DNA from: Allobosea sp.
GTDB lineage: Bacteria; Pseudomonadota; Alphaproteobacteria; Rhizobiales; Kaistiaceae
DNA length: 64,000 nt
Direction of reading: 5' to 3'
Assembly (NCBI GenBank): GCA_017307955.1
Contig: JAFKFV010000017.1
Coordinates: 156,508 to 220,507 of the forward strand
Made by a program: the position numbers and the translations under genes. Below, in pieces: positions 17,535 to 27,127 of this stretch. The notes under the pieces are model-generated. The model worked only from the letters and a program-made list of their open reading frames with translations. It did no database searches and was not told where the DNA came from. How positions within the stretch are numbered: the first letter of the stretch is position 1; each line of letters starts with the position of its first letter.

Positions 17535-18488
17535 CTACTCGGGCTCGACGGCGCCGATGCTGCTCGACGCGGTGGCGCCGAGCGCCTCGGCGGCCAGCCA
17601 GAACACCTCGCCCTCGCTCTCCTCGGTATCGAGCCAGAGAAAGGGCAGGTCCGGATATTCGGCCTCGATGATCTCGCGGCCGGCGCCGATCTCGCAGAGG
17701 AGGCCGCCGCCGGGGTTCAGATGCGCGCCGGCCTCGGCGAGGATCCGCCGCACGATGTCGAGGCCGTCGAGACCCGAGCCGAGCGCCATGGCCGGCTCGT
17801 GGCGGTATTCCTCGGGAAGCTCCTCCATCGCCACCTCGTCGACATAAGGCGGGTTGGTGAGGATGAGATCGTAGCTCCGCCCTTCGAGCGGCGCGAAGAG
17901 ATCGCCCTCGATCAGCGACAGGCGGCCTTCGAGCCCATGCTCCGCGACATTGATCTTCGCCACTTCGAGCGCGTCCGGCGAGAGATCGACCGCGTCGATA
18001 TCGGCATTCTCGAACACTTCGGCGGCGAGGATCGCGATGGCGCCGGAGCCGGTGCAGAGGTCGAGCACCGTCTCGACCGAGCCGGTGTCCTCGATGATGG
18101 TGAAATCGTCGCCGCCGATGATATCGGAGACCAGCAACTCGCAGATGAACGAGCGCGGCACGATCACCCGCTCGTCGACATAGAGCGGAATACCCTGCAC
18201 ATAGGCGCGCTTCAGGAGATAGGCGGCGGGCTTGCGTGTGGTCACCCGCGCCTCGATCAGCTCGGCGAGCCGCGCGCGCTCCTCCGGCAGCAGGCGGGCG
18301 TCGAGAAAGGGCTCGAGCATATCGATCGGCAGCTTCAGCCCTTCCAGCACCATGAACGCCGCCTCGTCGAAGGCATCGCTCGCGCCATGGCCGAAGGCGA
18401 GACCGGCCGAGCGGAAGCGGCTGACGGCATGGCGCAGGAAATCGCGCACGGTGAGAAGATGATCGGCGGCGGGAAGGGCTTCGGTCAC
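17535..18488 (-). CDS. prmB: Ribosomal protein L3 N5-glutamine methyltransferase PrmB
   Basis: 317 residues from a GTG start (VTEALPAADHLLTVRDFLRH), chosen because it gives the usual PrmB N-terminus; ATG upstream would add 50 low-complexity residues. SAM-binding VLDLCTGSGAIAILAAEVF and catalytic LTNPPYVDE (NPPY) are present, as is the domain entry RVIVPRSFICELL. PrmB rather than PrmC/HemK is indicated by HGASDAFDEAAFMVLEGL and the PRSFI segment. Methylates L3 Gln150. Confidence 0.9.
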   Translation of the reverse strand: MTEALPAADHLLTVRDFLRHAVSRFRSAGLAFGHGASDAFDEAAFMVLEGLKLPIDMLEPFLDARLLPEERARLAELIEARVTTRKPAAYLLKRAYVQGIPLYVDERVIVPRSFICELLVSDIIGGDDFTIIEDTGSVETVLDLCTGSGAIAILAAEVFENADIDAVDLSPDALEVAKINVAEHGLEGRLSLIEGDLFAPLEGRSYDLILTNPPYVDEVAMEELPEEYRHEPAMALGSGLDGLDIVRRILAEAGAHLNPGGGLLCEIGAGREIIEAEYPDLPFLWLDTEESEGEVFWLAAEALGATASSSIGAVEPE

Positions 18489-18556
18489 GGCTGGCACTCG
18501 CGCGTCAAGTGAGGTCGCGCCTCCTTTAGAGCCTTTCCGGGCCGGAGGGAAATGAC

Positions 18557-19777
18557 CTAGACGAAACGCCCCGCGAAGACCTCGTCGAGCCAGTCGAAGG
18601 TGCGGCGGTTGAGGAGGGCGCGGTTCGACATCTCGCAATGGCCGCCGGCGCCCTCGGCGGCGGCGAAGCGGATCATGCGTTTCGGGCAGCTCAGCTTCTC
18701 GAAGGCGGCCGGCGCGCCGGCAGCGAGGCTGTCCTCTTCGCCGACCGTGACGAGGGTCGGGCAGCGGATGGCCTCGAGGCGGTCCCAGAGCGTATAGGCC
18801 TCGGCCTCCGCCAGATAGGCGGCGAGGCTGTCGACGCCATGCACCCAGAAGCCGCGCTTGACGATCTTCCAGTCCAGCGAGGGATTGCCGCGGACGACGG
18901 CGTCCATCGCCGCGATAAAATCGGGGGCGAGGGTGCGGAGATCGGCTGCTTGTTCGGGCGTGGCGCCGAATTTCATCGCCATGGCGCGGATGCCGTCGGC
19001 GAGGCCCGGCAGCAGCGGATCGGCGATCAGCGCGGCGATGCGCGGCTCGGACGCAGCGGCGCGCGGCGCGAGATAGCCGCCGAAGCTCCAGCCCGACAGC
19101 GCGATGCGCGCCGGATCGACGTCCGGCAGCGTCACCGCGACATCGAGCACCGCCGAGACGACGGTTTCCCAGTCCGGCCGCATCGCGACGCTCTGCTCGT
19201 AAAGCATGCCGCCCTGACCCGGTCCGTCGAAGATGAGGCTGGCATAACCGCGCCGGTGCGCGGCGGCGGCCGAGGCGAAATACATGTCGGTGACGGTGCC
19301 GTCATAGCCATTGGTGAAGACGACGAGCGGCGCTGTGCCACCCGCCTCCTTCGGCGCCGGCAGATACCAGCCGTGGATGGTCGCGCCCTCGAAGGGGATG
19401 GCAAGGGGGATCGGTCGCGGGTCCATGAGCGCGAAGGCGCGCTGCATCGCCGTCATCTGTCGCCGGAAGGCGGCGACCAGGCGCGGATCGGTCGGCGCGC
19501 CATAGAGAGGATGATAGGAGGTGTCGAAGATCGCGCTGGCGCGGAGATAGTTCTCGCGCGCCGACTGATCGTGACCGGCGCGCTCGGCCGCCTCGGCCTC
19601 GGCGAAGGCCCGTTCGCCGGCCGCGACGAAGGCCGCGTGATAGGCAGCGTCGTCGCCCTCGCCCACCGCTTCGGCCAGCGCCGCGATCTCGCCGAATTCG
19701 GGCCCGCCGGTGGCGATATAGCCATAGAGCCAGCTGCCGAACTCGTCATGCAGCTCGTTATGGAACAGGCGCGGCAT
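18557..19777 (-). CDS. Alpha/beta hydrolase (dihydropseudooxynicotine hydrolase / FrsA-like)
   Basis: 406 residues. An all-helical N-terminal part (about 1-125) precedes an alpha/beta hydrolase core with the nucleophile elbow GWSFGGYLAPR, oxyanion region FTNGYDGT, Asp region VTVGEEDSLAAG and catalytic His in AGGHCEMSNR. The layout (helical N-domain plus PIPLAIPFEGATIHGWYLP) matches the 2,6-dihydropseudooxynicotine hydrolase-like group. Substrate unknown. Downstream of a DUF305 gene but separated by 80 bases. Confidence 0.82.
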   Translation of the reverse strand: MPRLFHNELHDEFGSWLYGYIATGGPEFGEIAALAEAVGEGDDAAYHAAFVAAGERAFAEAEAAERAGHDQSARENYLRASAIFDTSYHPLYGAPTDPRLVAAFRRQMTAMQRAFALMDPRPIPLAIPFEGATIHGWYLPAPKEAGGTAPLVVFTNGYDGTVTDMYFASAAAAHRRGYASLIFDGPGQGGMLYEQSVAMRPDWETVVSAVLDVAVTLPDVDPARIALSGWSFGGYLAPRAAASEPRIAALIADPLLPGLADGIRAMAMKFGATPEQAADLRTLAPDFIAAMDAVVRGNPSLDWKIVKRGFWVHGVDSLAAYLAEAEAYTLWDRLEAIRCPTLVTVGEEDSLAAGAPAAFEKLSCPKRMIRFAAAEGAGGHCEMSNRALLNRRTFDWLDEVFAGRFV

Positions 19778-19857
19778 CGAGGGCCCCTCCGGAAGCGGAA
19801 GCCCGAGCATAGACCGCGACGCCCCGCACGCGGAAGGTGCAGAGCGCCGCGCTTTCC

Positions 19858-20277
19858 TTACTTGTTCGACGCCGCGCTCGTGGCGCCGTTCTTTTCGAGC
19901 CACGCCTTCATGAAGGCGATCTCGGTCTCCTGCGCGGCGATGATGTCGGCGGCGAGCTTCCGCAGCTCCGGGTCCTTGCCATATTGCAGTTCGACCCGGG
20001 CCATGGCGACGGCGCCCTCGTGATGCGGGATCATGGCGCGGACGAAATCGACATCGGCATTGCCGGAATAGTCGATGGTCATCGCCTTCATCATCACGTC
20101 GTCGGCCTCCTTGAAGGCCTTGGTCGAGGCCGAGTCGTCGGGCTTGGCAGTGTCCGACATCCCCTTCATGTCGTGCATGGCGCCCATGTCGTGCATATCG
20201 TGCGACATCTCCTCGGCCCTGGCGGCGAATGGCAGGGCAAGGACGGCGGCGAGAGCGAGCGTGGCTGCTTTCAGCAT
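19858..20277 (-). CDS. Periplasmic DUF305 protein (ferritin-like, metal-associated)
   Basis: 139 residues. Signal peptide [21 protein letters not shown], then a Met/His-rich stretch ([17 protein letters not shown]) and the DUF305 core with [20 protein letters not shown] and [21 protein letters not shown]305 proteins form four-helix bundles; CopM-like relatives bind copper. The Met/His-rich segment supports a periplasmic copper or silver role (inference). The ATG at 20277 is preceded by GGAGAT. Confidence 0.88.
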   Translation of the reverse strand: MLKAATLALAAVLALPFAARAEEMSHDMHDMGAMHDMKGMSDTAKPDDSASTKAFKEADDVMMKAMTIDYSGNADVDFVRAMIPHHEGAVAMARVELQYGKDPELRKLAADIIAAQETEIAFMKAWLEKNGATSAASNK

Positions 20278-20302
20278 GGTGATCTCCTGATCGTTGGTCA
20301 GC

Positions 20303-20331
20303 AAAGAAAGCGCCGTCCGGGCGGACGGCGC
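20303..20331 (-). terminator. Terminator-like hairpin between the two metal-related genes
   Basis: GCGCCGTCCG (20310-20319) and CGGACGGCGC (20322-20331) are a perfect 10-bp stem; read leftward it is followed by TTTCTTT. It lies after the 20349-20720 gene and only about 25 bases before the ribosome site of the DUF305 gene, so it may attenuate read-through rather than end a unit. Confidence 0.75.
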
Positions 20332-20348
20332 GGCCGGGCCGGCTTCGA

Positions 20349-20720
20349 TCAGGCGCGGGGCGGCGGCAGCTCGGGTCCCGGCACGGCGGCGCGCGGCAAG
20401 GCATCGGACGCCGGCAGCGATCGGGCGGCTGCAAGACGCGGCAGATGCGGGGTGGCGAGTTCGGCGGCGAGGCAGGAGCCGGCCCCGGCGCAGCAGAGCA
20501 TCGGTGCCTGCGCCTTGCCCTGCGATGTCGGACCGGTCGTCTCACTCCTGTGGCCGTGGTGCTGCGCCATCATCGGATGCGGGCAATCCGCCATCGCCTC
20601 CACCATTCCCGAGGCCAGCGTGATGCGCGCGGGCATGGCCGCCGAGGCCGTGAAGCCGGCGGCGAGCGCCAGGATCAGCGCGAAGGCGGCGAGCCGTTCG
20701 AGGATGCGGGAAAGCCTCAT
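20349..20720 (-). CDS. Small secreted Cys/His-rich protein, hypothetical
   Basis: 123 residues. Hydrophobic segment after [13 protein letters not shown] (about 8-32) suggests a signal peptide or anchor. The mature part has [12 protein letters not shown] and later LCCAGAGSC, a potential metal-binding set, followed by a Pro/Ala-rich tail. It resembles DUF2946-like small proteins found beside copper genes, but the family was not recognised with certainty. Neighbour of the Met/His-rich DUF305 gene, same strand. Confidence 0.6.
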   Translation of the reverse strand: MRLSRILERLAAFALILALAAGFTASAAMPARITLASGMVEAMADCPHPMMAQHHGHRSETTGPTSQGKAQAPMLCCAGAGSCLAAELATPHLPRLAAARSLPASDALPRAAVPGPELPPPRA

Positions 20721-20752
20721 GGCGCCGAGGCTGGCCCCGCGCCGGCCGGGCG

Positions 20753-21265
20753 TCAAGCGGCGGGCGATGACGTTGCGGTGAGCCGCCGCTCCATCAGCAC
20801 GAGATCGAGGAAGCGGCCGAACTTGAAGCCGACCTCGCCGAGCCGCCCGGTCTCGACGAAGCCCGCGCGTGCATGCAGCCGCACCGAGGCCTCGTTGCCG
20901 GCGGTGATGGCGGCGATCATGACATGCTTGCCGGCGGCGCTCGCGTGATCGACGAGGCCTTCCAGCAGCGCTGCGCCCGCGCCCTTGCCGCGCGCCTCGG
21001 CCGCGACATAGACCGAGTTCTCGACGGTGAAGCGGTAGCCCTGGAAGGGCCGGAAATCGCCATAGGAGCCATAGCCGAGCACGCGCCCGGCTTCTTCAGC
21101 GACCAGGACCGGATAGCCCTGCGCCGTGCGGGCCGCGAACCAGGCGCGGCGATTGTCGAGATCGACGACATCGTCGTTCCAGATCGCGGTCGTGTTGACG
21201 ACGGCGTCGTTATAGATGGCGAGGATCTCGGCGAGATCGCCCTCACCCGCCGGCCGGATCAGCAT
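20753..21265 (-). CDS. GNAT acetyltransferase (phosphinothricin acetyltransferase-like)
   Basis: 170 residues. MLIRPAGEGDLAEILAIYNDAVVNTTAIW is the start typical of the Pat/Bar (YncA) group; acetyl-CoA loop in EARGKGAGAALLEGLVDHA. The group acetylates small amines such as methionine sulfone or phosphinothricin. It is probably cotranscribed with the GNAT gene upstream, whose stop is three bases before its start. Confidence 0.87.
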   Translation of the reverse strand: MLIRPAGEGDLAEILAIYNDAVVNTTAIWNDDVVDLDNRRAWFAARTAQGYPVLVAEEAGRVLGYGSYGDFRPFQGYRFTVENSVYVAAEARGKGAGAALLEGLVDHASAAGKHVMIAAITAGNEASVRLHARAGFVETGRLGEVGFKFGRFLDLVLMERRLTATSSPAA

Positions 21266-21268
21266 GGC

Positions 21269-21811
21269 TCAGTCGCTCCCGATGCGCTTGTAGAAGATCG
21301 TCGCCCCGCTCGGCTCTCCGGTCGTCGAAAGGGCGAAGCCCGGAATGGTGCCGACCTCGATCCAGCCGCAGGCGGCATAGAGCCGGTGGCCGGCACTTTC
21401 GGTCTCGGTATCGAGCACCAGCAGCGTGCGCCCGCTCGCCAGCGCCTCCGCTTCGGCCGCCGCCAGCAGGCGCCGCCCCAGCCCGCGGCGACGCATGGAG
21501 GAATGGACCAGCATCTTGCCGACATCGGCCCGGTGCGGCTGGTTCGGCTGATGCGCATGGGTCACCACCACGGTGCCGACCACCTTCCCGCCCGCCTCGG
21601 CGACGATGAGCGCCCGCTTGCCCTCGGCGATCGCCGGAAGCTGGCCGCGCCAGAAGGCGATCGCCTCGTCATGACGGAAACCGGCGAGGAAATTCACCGA
21701 GGCGCCATGCTCCACGGCATCGACCAGTACTTCGGCGAGCCCAGCCAGCGCAGCCTCGGCCTCGGCATGGGAAAGGCTGCGCAAGGTCGCGTCCGGGCGG
21801 GTCTCGGTCAT
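21269..21811 (-). CDS. GNAT family N-acetyltransferase
   Basis: 180 residues. Acetyl-CoA binding segment SSMRRRGLGRRLLAAAEAEAL (R-x-x-G-x-G/A) and LVLDTETESAGHRLYAACGW are characteristic of GNATs. Substrate unknown. Starts a two-gene unit with the 20753-21265 GNAT and is divergent from a LysR regulator 131 bases away. Confidence 0.85.
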   Translation of the reverse strand: MTETRPDATLRSLSHAEAEAALAGLAEVLVDAVEHGASVNFLAGFRHDEAIAFWRGQLPAIAEGKRALIVAEAGGKVVGTVVVTHAHQPNQPHRADVGKMLVHSSMRRRGLGRRLLAAAEAEALASGRTLLVLDTETESAGHRLYAACGWIEVGTIPGFALSTTGEPSGATIFYKRIGSD

Positions 21812-21942
21812 GGCGTTTCGGCTCGGCTCGGCGGTGCCGCTTGCAGCGGCGGATGAGACGAGCTATCGCGCTCTTCAATTGCTCCTGTCAATCCGACGCG
21901 CCGATCCATCAGGAATCCTCACGAGCCGCATAAGGTTTCTCT

Positions 21943-22899
21943 ATGGATATCGATCAGCTGCGCAGTTTCGACCGCATCGTGCGCGACGGCTCCTTCACCA
22001 AGGCCGCCGCCCGGCTCAACGTGACGCAGGCGACGATCTCGATGCGCATGCGCACGCTGGAGCAGCATGTCGGCGGCCCGCTGTTCCTGCGCGGCCGCAA
22101 GGTGGAGCTGACCGAGCGCGGCACCGCCTTCCTGCCCTATGCCCGTCGCGTGCTTTCGACGCTGGTCGAGAGCGAGGAGGCGATGCGGGTGATGGACCGC
22201 GGCCGCGTCGCGATCGGCACGCTGCGCAGCCTGGTCGCCCCGCTCGTCACGACGCCGGTCGCCGAATTCCTCGCGGAGCATCCGCATGTCGAGCTCGACA
22301 TCGAGGAGGGTCGCCACCGCGAGATCGCGGAATGGCTGCATGACCGGCGCATCGATCTCGGCGTCATCGCCTGGCCCAATCTCGATCCGCTGCTCGATCC
22401 GCTGGAGCCGATCGCGACCTTCCGCGAGCGCGCCCATCTCGTCGCGGCGCCCGAGCTTGCCCGCGCCATCGGCCCGTCGCCGACGCTTGAACGCATCTTC
22501 GAGGTCGCGCCGCGCTTCGTCACGCATCTGTGGTGGCAGGTGACGCCGGAGCCGATCCTCGCGATGCAGAAGATGGCGCGCGGCACCTCGCTGATGACGC
22601 TGGAGCCGAGCCGGGCACTGATCGAGCGCGGACTCGCCATCGGCCATCTGCTGGCGCCGCAGATCGCCGCCGATCGCGAATTCGGCCGCCTCGTCGTCGT
22701 CGATCCCGTCGATGCGCCGCCGATCGATCGCCGCTCGGCGCTGGTCGCGGGACGACCCGGCGAGCCGCCGCGCCCGCTCGCTGCCGATCTCGCCGCCCGC
22801 CTCGTCGCCCGCGCGCGGACGCTCGGCATTCTCGACACGGCCCGCGAGGACGCGCGCGAGGCGGATGAGGATGGCGCCGGCGAGGACGCCAGCGCCTGA
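21943..22899 (+). CDS. LysR family transcriptional regulator
   Basis: 318 residues. N-terminal HTH: MDIDQLRSFDRIVRDGSFTKAAARLNVTQATISMRMRTLE (1-40). Effector domain from about 90 (GTLRSLVAPLVTTPVAEFL). Acidic tail with READEDGAGEDASA. Divergent from the two GNAT genes, so a regulatory link is likely, although no clear T-N11-A box was pinned down. Confidence 0.88.
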   Translation: MDIDQLRSFDRIVRDGSFTKAAARLNVTQATISMRMRTLEQHVGGPLFLRGRKVELTERGTAFLPYARRVLSTLVESEEAMRVMDRGRVAIGTLRSLVAPLVTTPVAEFLAEHPHVELDIEEGRHREIAEWLHDRRIDLGVIAWPNLDPLLDPLEPIATFRERAHLVAAPELARAIGPSPTLERIFEVAPRFVTHLWWQVTPEPILAMQKMARGTSLMTLEPSRALIERGLAIGHLLAPQIAADREFGRLVVVDPVDAPPIDRRSALVAGRPGEPPRPLAADLAARLVARARTLGILDTAREDAREADEDGAGEDASA

Positions 22900-22977
22900 G
22901 CCCGGCGCGCCCATGGCCTCGAAAAGCTGCGCTTTCGCCGCTTTGCCGCTTCTGGCGATGATGCTATGCAGCGCGCC

Positions 22978-24783
22978 ATGAGCACCGAGCCCTTCGCCAA
23001 TATCCGCAATTTCTCGATCGTCGCGCATATCGACCATGGCAAGTCGACGCTCGCCGACCGCCTGATCCAGCTCACCGGCGCCCTCAGCGACCGCGAGATG
23101 ACCAATCAGGTGCTCGATTCCATGGAAATCGAGCGCGAGCGCGGCATCACGATCAAGGCGCAGACCGTCCGGCTCGACTACAAGGCGAAGGACGGCACGT
23201 CCTATATCCTGAACCTCATGGACACGCCCGGCCATGTAGACTTCGCCTATGAGGTCTCGCGCTCGCTGGCGGCCTGCGAGGGGGCGCTGCTCGTCGTCGA
23301 CGCCTCGCAGGGCGTCGAGGCGCAGACGCTCGCCAATGTCTACCAGGCGATCGACAACAATCTCGAGATCGTCACCGTCCTCAACAAGGTCGACCTGCCC
23401 GCCGCCGAGCCGGAGCGCATCCGCGCCCAGGTCGAGGAGGTGATCGGCATCGACGCCTCGCGCGCCGTGCTCATCTCGGCGAAGACCGGCCTCGGCGTCG
23501 AGAATGTGCTCGAAGCCATCGTCACCGACCTGCCGGCGCCGAAGGGCGATGCCGGCGCGCCGCTGAAGGCGCTCCTGGTCGATAGCTGGTACGACACCTA
23601 TCTCGGCGTCGTCGTGCTGGTGCGCGTCATCGACGGCCGCCTCTCCAAGGGCCAGCGCATCCGCATGATGCGCGCCGGCGCCGCCTATGACATCGAGCGC
23701 GTCGGCTTCTTCACGCCGAAGATGGTCATGGTCGACAGCCTCGGACCCGGCGAGATCGGCTTCTTCACCGGATCGATCAAGGAAGTGGCCGACACCCGCG
23801 TCGGCGACACGATCACCGACGACAAGAAGCCGACCGCGGAGGCGCTGCCGGGCTTCCGTCCGGCGCAGCCGGTCGTCTTCTGCGGCCTCTTCCCGACCGA
23901 CGCCGCCGATTTCGAGGAGCTGCGTGCCGCTATGGGCAAATTGCGCCTCAACGACGCGTCGTTCTCGTTTGAAATGGAGACCTCGGCCGCGCTCGGCTTC
24001 GGCTTCCGCTGCGGCTTCCTCGGCCTCCTGCATCTCGAGATCATCCAGGAGCGGCTGGAGCGCGAGTTCAATCTCGACCTCATCGCGACGGCCCCCTCGG
24101 TGGTCTACAAGATCACGCTCACCGACGGCTCCGAGATGGAGCTGCACAATCCGGCCGACATGCCGGATGTCGTGAAGATCGACACGATCGCCGAGCCGTG
24201 GATCCGCGCCACGATCCTGACGCCCGACGAATATCTCGGCGCGATCCTGAAGCTCTGCCAGGAGCGGCGCGGCGTGCAGGTCGACCTCTCCTATGTCGGC
24301 ACCCGCGCGATGGCGACCTACGACCTGCCGCTCAACGAGGTGGTGTTCGACTTCTATGACCGCCTGAAGTCGGTCTCGAAGGGCTATGCCTCCTTCGACT
24401 ACCAGCTGACGGACTACAAGGAAGGCGACCTCGTCAAGCTGCAGATCCTCGTCAATGCCGAGCCGGTCGACGCACTGTCCATGCTCGTCCACCGCTCGCA
24501 ATCCGAGCGGCGCGGACGCGCGATGTGCGAGAAGCTGAAGGACCTCATCCCGCAGCATCTCTTCGTCATCCCGATCCAGGCGGCGATCGGCGGCAAGATC
24601 ATCGCCCGCGAGACCGTGCGCGCGCTCAGGAAGGACGTGACGGCCAAGTGCTATGGCGGCGACATCACCCGCAAGCGCAAGCTCCTCGACAAGCAGAAGG
24701 AGGGCAAGCGGAAGATGCGCCAGTTCGGCAAGGTCGACATTCCCCAGGAAGCCTTCATCGCCGCGCTCAAGATGGATGAGTGA
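22978..24783 (+). CDS. lepA: Elongation factor 4 (LepA), ribosomal back-translocase GTPase
   Basis: 601 residues. G1 [14 protein letters not shown] (about 15-28), G3 DTPGH, G4 NKVD, then EF-G-like domains and the LepA-specific C-terminal domain ending [18 protein letters not shown]. The start at 22978 ([15 protein letters not shown]) gives the standard N-terminus; an ATG four codons upstream is possible. Associates with stalled ribosomes and the membrane. Single-gene unit. Confidence 0.96.
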   Translation: MSTEPFANIRNFSIVAHIDHGKSTLADRLIQLTGALSDREMTNQVLDSMEIERERGITIKAQTVRLDYKAKDGTSYILNLMDTPGHVDFAYEVSRSLAACEGALLVVDASQGVEAQTLANVYQAIDNNLEIVTVLNKVDLPAAEPERIRAQVEEVIGIDASRAVLISAKTGLGVENVLEAIVTDLPAPKGDAGAPLKALLVDSWYDTYLGVVVLVRVIDGRLSKGQRIRMMRAGAAYDIERVGFFTPKMVMVDSLGPGEIGFFTGSIKEVADTRVGDTITDDKKPTAEALPGFRPAQPVVFCGLFPTDAADFEELRAAMGKLRLNDASFSFEMETSAALGFGFRCGFLGLLHLEIIQERLEREFNLDLIATAPSVVYKITLTDGSEMELHNPADMPDVVKIDTIAEPWIRATILTPDEYLGAILKLCQERRGVQVDLSYVGTRAMATYDLPLNEVVFDFYDRLKSVSKGYASFDYQLTDYKEGDLVKLQILVNAEPVDALSMLVHRSQSERRGRAMCEKLKDLIPQHLFVIPIQAAIGGKIIARETVRALRKDVTAKCYGGDITRKRKLLDKQKEGKRKMRQFGKVDIPQEAFIAALKMDE

Positions 24784-24794
24784 GGGCAGTCGGA

Positions 24795-24816
24795 CGGGGC
24801 TGCTAGCGCAGCCCCG
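24795..24816. terminator. Bidirectional hairpin between lepA and the deaminase gene
   Basis: CGGGGCTGC (24795-24803) and GCAGCCCCG (24808-24816), perfect 9-bp stem with loop TAGC, sits in the 42-base gap between convergent genes. No U-tract on either side. Confidence 0.65.
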
Positions 24817-24825
24817 CCGAGCCGC

Positions 24826-25311
24826 TCAGTACTGAACCTTGTCGGCCTTCTTCTGGTAGAGCTTCCAGACTTCGACGGCCTCGGGGCGCATGATCTGCTT
24901 GATCTCGATCGAACGGTCTTCCACCGGCTTGCGCAGCTCGGAATAGATGAAGCTGTCGTCGAAATTGCCGTATTCCAGGGCGTCCTCGATCTGCGCGGCA
25001 TAGAAGACGCGCTTGATGCCGGCCCAATAGGTGGCGGCCATGCACATCGGGCAGGGTTCGGCGCTGGTATAGAGCGTCGCGCCTTCGAGCTTGAAGCTGC
25101 CCTCGGCCTTGCACGCCTTGCGGATCGCCTCGATCTCGCCATGCCAGGTCGGATCGTTCTCGGCCACGACGCGGTTGGCGCCCTCGCCGATGATCTTGCC
25201 GTCCTTGACGATGACGCAGCCGAAGGCGCCGCCGGCGCTGTCTTCGAGCGAGGTCTTGCGCGAGAGCTCGATCGCCCTCGCCATGTATTTGTTGTCGTCC
25301 GTGGCGCTCAT
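24826..25311 (-). CDS. Nucleoside/guanine deaminase (cytidine deaminase fold)
   Basis: 161 residues. Zinc site: HGE in TWHGEIEAIRKA (about 53-64) and PCPMC in TSAEPCPMCMAATYWAGI. Length and the C-terminal swap-type tail (DKVQY) resemble guanine deaminase of the GuaD type more than tRNA adenosine deaminase TadA. Releases ammonia from a purine base or nucleoside. Cytosolic, single gene. Confidence 0.85.
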   Translation of the reverse strand: MSATDDNKYMARAIELSRKTSLEDSAGGAFGCVIVKDGKIIGEGANRVVAENDPTWHGEIEAIRKACKAEGSFKLEGATLYTSAEPCPMCMAATYWAGIKRVFYAAQIEDALEYGNFDDSFIYSELRKPVEDRSIEIKQIMRPEAVEVWKLYQKKADKVQY

Positions 25312-25360
25312 TGTGTTCCCTCGTCTTTGGAGCGTTTATGGGGGTCGCGCTGTCCCACGC

Positions 25361-26302
25361 TCAGGGGAGCAGCATGAAGATCGCGATCTCGATCGCATAG
25401 AGGAGAAGGACGGTGGCGAGGCCGAGCGCCTCGTTGCGTCCACGATGTTCGGGCGGCGGCGTCAGCCACCAGCCGAGCCCGGCGATCGCTATCCGCACCA
25501 GAGGCCAGGAGACGAGCGCGACGCTGATCGCATTGCCGATGAAGGTCGCGACCGGCCCCGGCAGGCCGACCAGGAGCGGGCTCAGGAAGCGGATCTCCAG
25601 CATGACGACCGGGAAGAGCACCAGGAGCACCAGCATGGTCTGCTTCCAGGCCGCGGGAGCCGGCCTGTCCGGCTCGGTCGGGAACCAGCCGGAGAACGGG
25701 CTCAAGCGCCGGCTCTTCCATGTGGAGACTTCGGGGTCGGATCGATCGAGCAGCGCCCTGCGCTCGGAAGAGGCGAGCCAGCGCTCGAGCTCCTCCTGCG
25801 AGGAATAGCGGACCAGCGTCGTCCAATAGGGGAGCGCCTCAGATACCGGCGCCTGGACAAGCGTGCCCATATAGCCCGGGAAGAGCGCCTGCTTCGCCTG
25901 CACATCAGCCGCCCAGGCCTGGAAATCGGCCTCGTGGCTCGGCTTGACCTCGCTGGCGATCACTTCGGTGACGCAGGAGAGCGAATGGAAATCGGGCGCC
26001 AGTTCGTCGCCGTCGCCGGCCTCGCCATGCACGCGGAGCGCATCGAGCTCGACGATGTGCGCGGCGCGCGCCGGCGAGCGCTGCCAGGCGTCGAGAGAAG
26101 CGGCGTCGCGGAAGCGCTGGATGATGCGCCATTCGGCCGAACCGGCGAATTCGGGCAGGATCTCGATGCTGGCGAAGCCCGGCGCCATCGCCGCCGTGCG
26201 CGTAAATGCCGCCTGCCAGGTCGCGAAGGCCGATTCACGCCCCTCGATCAAGGTGATCTTGGTCATGATCGACGTCGCGTGAGTAGAATTCCGGGCCTGC
26301 AT
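25361..26302 (-). CDS. Antibiotic biosynthesis monooxygenase (ABM) domain protein with C-terminal membrane helices
   Basis: 313 residues. Two ABM-like dimeric alpha/beta barrel repeats are visible (about 13-110 with GFASIEILPEF and WRIIQRFRDAASLDAW; about 115-215 with FPGYMGTLVQ and YWTTLVRYSSQEELERWL). Three hydrophobic segments follow (about 225-310). ATG at 26302 has GAGG 10 bases upstream; the Met at 26266 has none. The soluble part is probably cytosolic and membrane-tethered. Substrate unknown; such proteins may be small oxygenases or heme-degrading relatives. Confidence 0.78.
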   Translation of the reverse strand: MQARNSTHATSIMTKITLIEGRESAFATWQAAFTRTAAMAPGFASIEILPEFAGSAEWRIIQRFRDAASLDAWQRSPARAAHIVELDALRVHGEAGDGDELAPDFHSLSCVTEVIASEVKPSHEADFQAWAADVQAKQALFPGYMGTLVQAPVSEALPYWTTLVRYSSQEELERWLASSERRALLDRSDPEVSTWKSRRLSPFSGWFPTEPDRPAPAAWKQTMLVLLVLFPVVMLEIRFLSPLLVGLPGPVATFIGNAISVALVSWPLVRIAIAGLGWWLTPPPEHRGRNEALGLATVLLLYAIEIAIFMLLP

Positions 26303-26587
26303 CGTCAATGATCCTCGATAAGCGACCCCGGAATATGAAGAGTTCGTTAAAACCGATCGGTCACCGACGGTGTACGACGCTCTCTTCTTTGCGCATATAG
26401 ACACAGCCGCGCGGCGATTGATAGCGTCCCGGCAGCAGGATCGAACATAAGGCGACCGACGTTGTTTCGGCGACACGAGGGCGCGTTCCCGGTCGCCCGG
26501 ATGTCGGCATTGGCTTGCGTCGTTCGTCCTCGGTCAGAGAGCCCGGCAGGTCTGACCGGTGCGACGCATCAGAGGAGGAAAGCAGAT

Positions 26588-27067
26588 ATGGCGACGGCAA
26601 AGAACACGGTCTGCATCTGGTACGACAAGGATGCCGAGGCAGCGGCGAACTTCTATGCGAGCGTCTTTCCGGACAGCGCCGTGACCGGCGTCGACCGCGC
26701 GCCCGGCGACTACCCGATGGGCAAGGAGGGAGACGTGCTCGTGGTCTCCTTCACGGTCGCCGGCATCCCCTGCATCGGCCTCAATGGCGGGCCGGCCTTC
26801 ACCCATAGCGAGGCCTTTTCCTTCCAGATCGCCACCGACGACCAGGAGGAGACCGACCGCTATTGGAACGCGATCGTCGGGAATGGCGGCAAGGAGAGCG
26901 CCTGCGGCTGGTGCAAGGACCGCTGGGGCATCAACTGGCAGATCACGCCGCGCGCCCTCACTGACGCGCTCGCCGCCGGCGGTGCCGAGGCGAAGCGCGC
27001 CTTCGAGGCGATGATGGAGATGTCGAAGATCGACATCGCCGCGATCGAGGCCGCGCGTCGCGGCTGA
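26588..27067 (+). CDS. VOC family protein (PhnB / 3-demethylubiquinone methyltransferase-like fold)
   Basis: 159 residues. WYDKDAEAAANFYASVFPDS at 11-30 and CGWCKDRWGINWQITP near 110-125 are landmarks of the PhnB-like glyoxalase superfamily group often mislabelled 3-demethylubiquinone-9 methyltransferase. Preceded by AGGAGGAAAGC, an excellent ribosome site. Biochemical role not established. The 285 bases before it hold no other gene that I recognise. Confidence 0.85.
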   Translation: MATAKNTVCIWYDKDAEAAANFYASVFPDSAVTGVDRAPGDYPMGKEGDVLVVSFTVAGIPCIGLNGGPAFTHSEAFSFQIATDDQEETDRYWNAIVGNGGKESACGWCKDRWGINWQITPRALTDALAAGGAEAKRAFEAMMEMSKIDIAAIEAARRG

Positions 27068-27098
27068 CGCTTTGCCGGCACATCGGCCGAGAGTGAAC

Positions 27099-27122
27099 GG
27101 CGGCCCACAGGAGCGGGCCGCC
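27099..27122. terminator. Hairpin between convergent VOC and hydrolase genes
   Basis: GGCGGCCC (27099-27106) and GGGCCGCC (27115-27122), 8-bp perfect stem with an 8-base loop in a 60-base convergent gap. Confidence 0.6.
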
Positions 27123-27127
27123 TGCCT

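Noticed and set aside
21919..24558. Long minus-strand open frame covering LysR and lepA
   Set aside because: It lies opposite two well supported genes and has the same charged, repetitive antisense composition.
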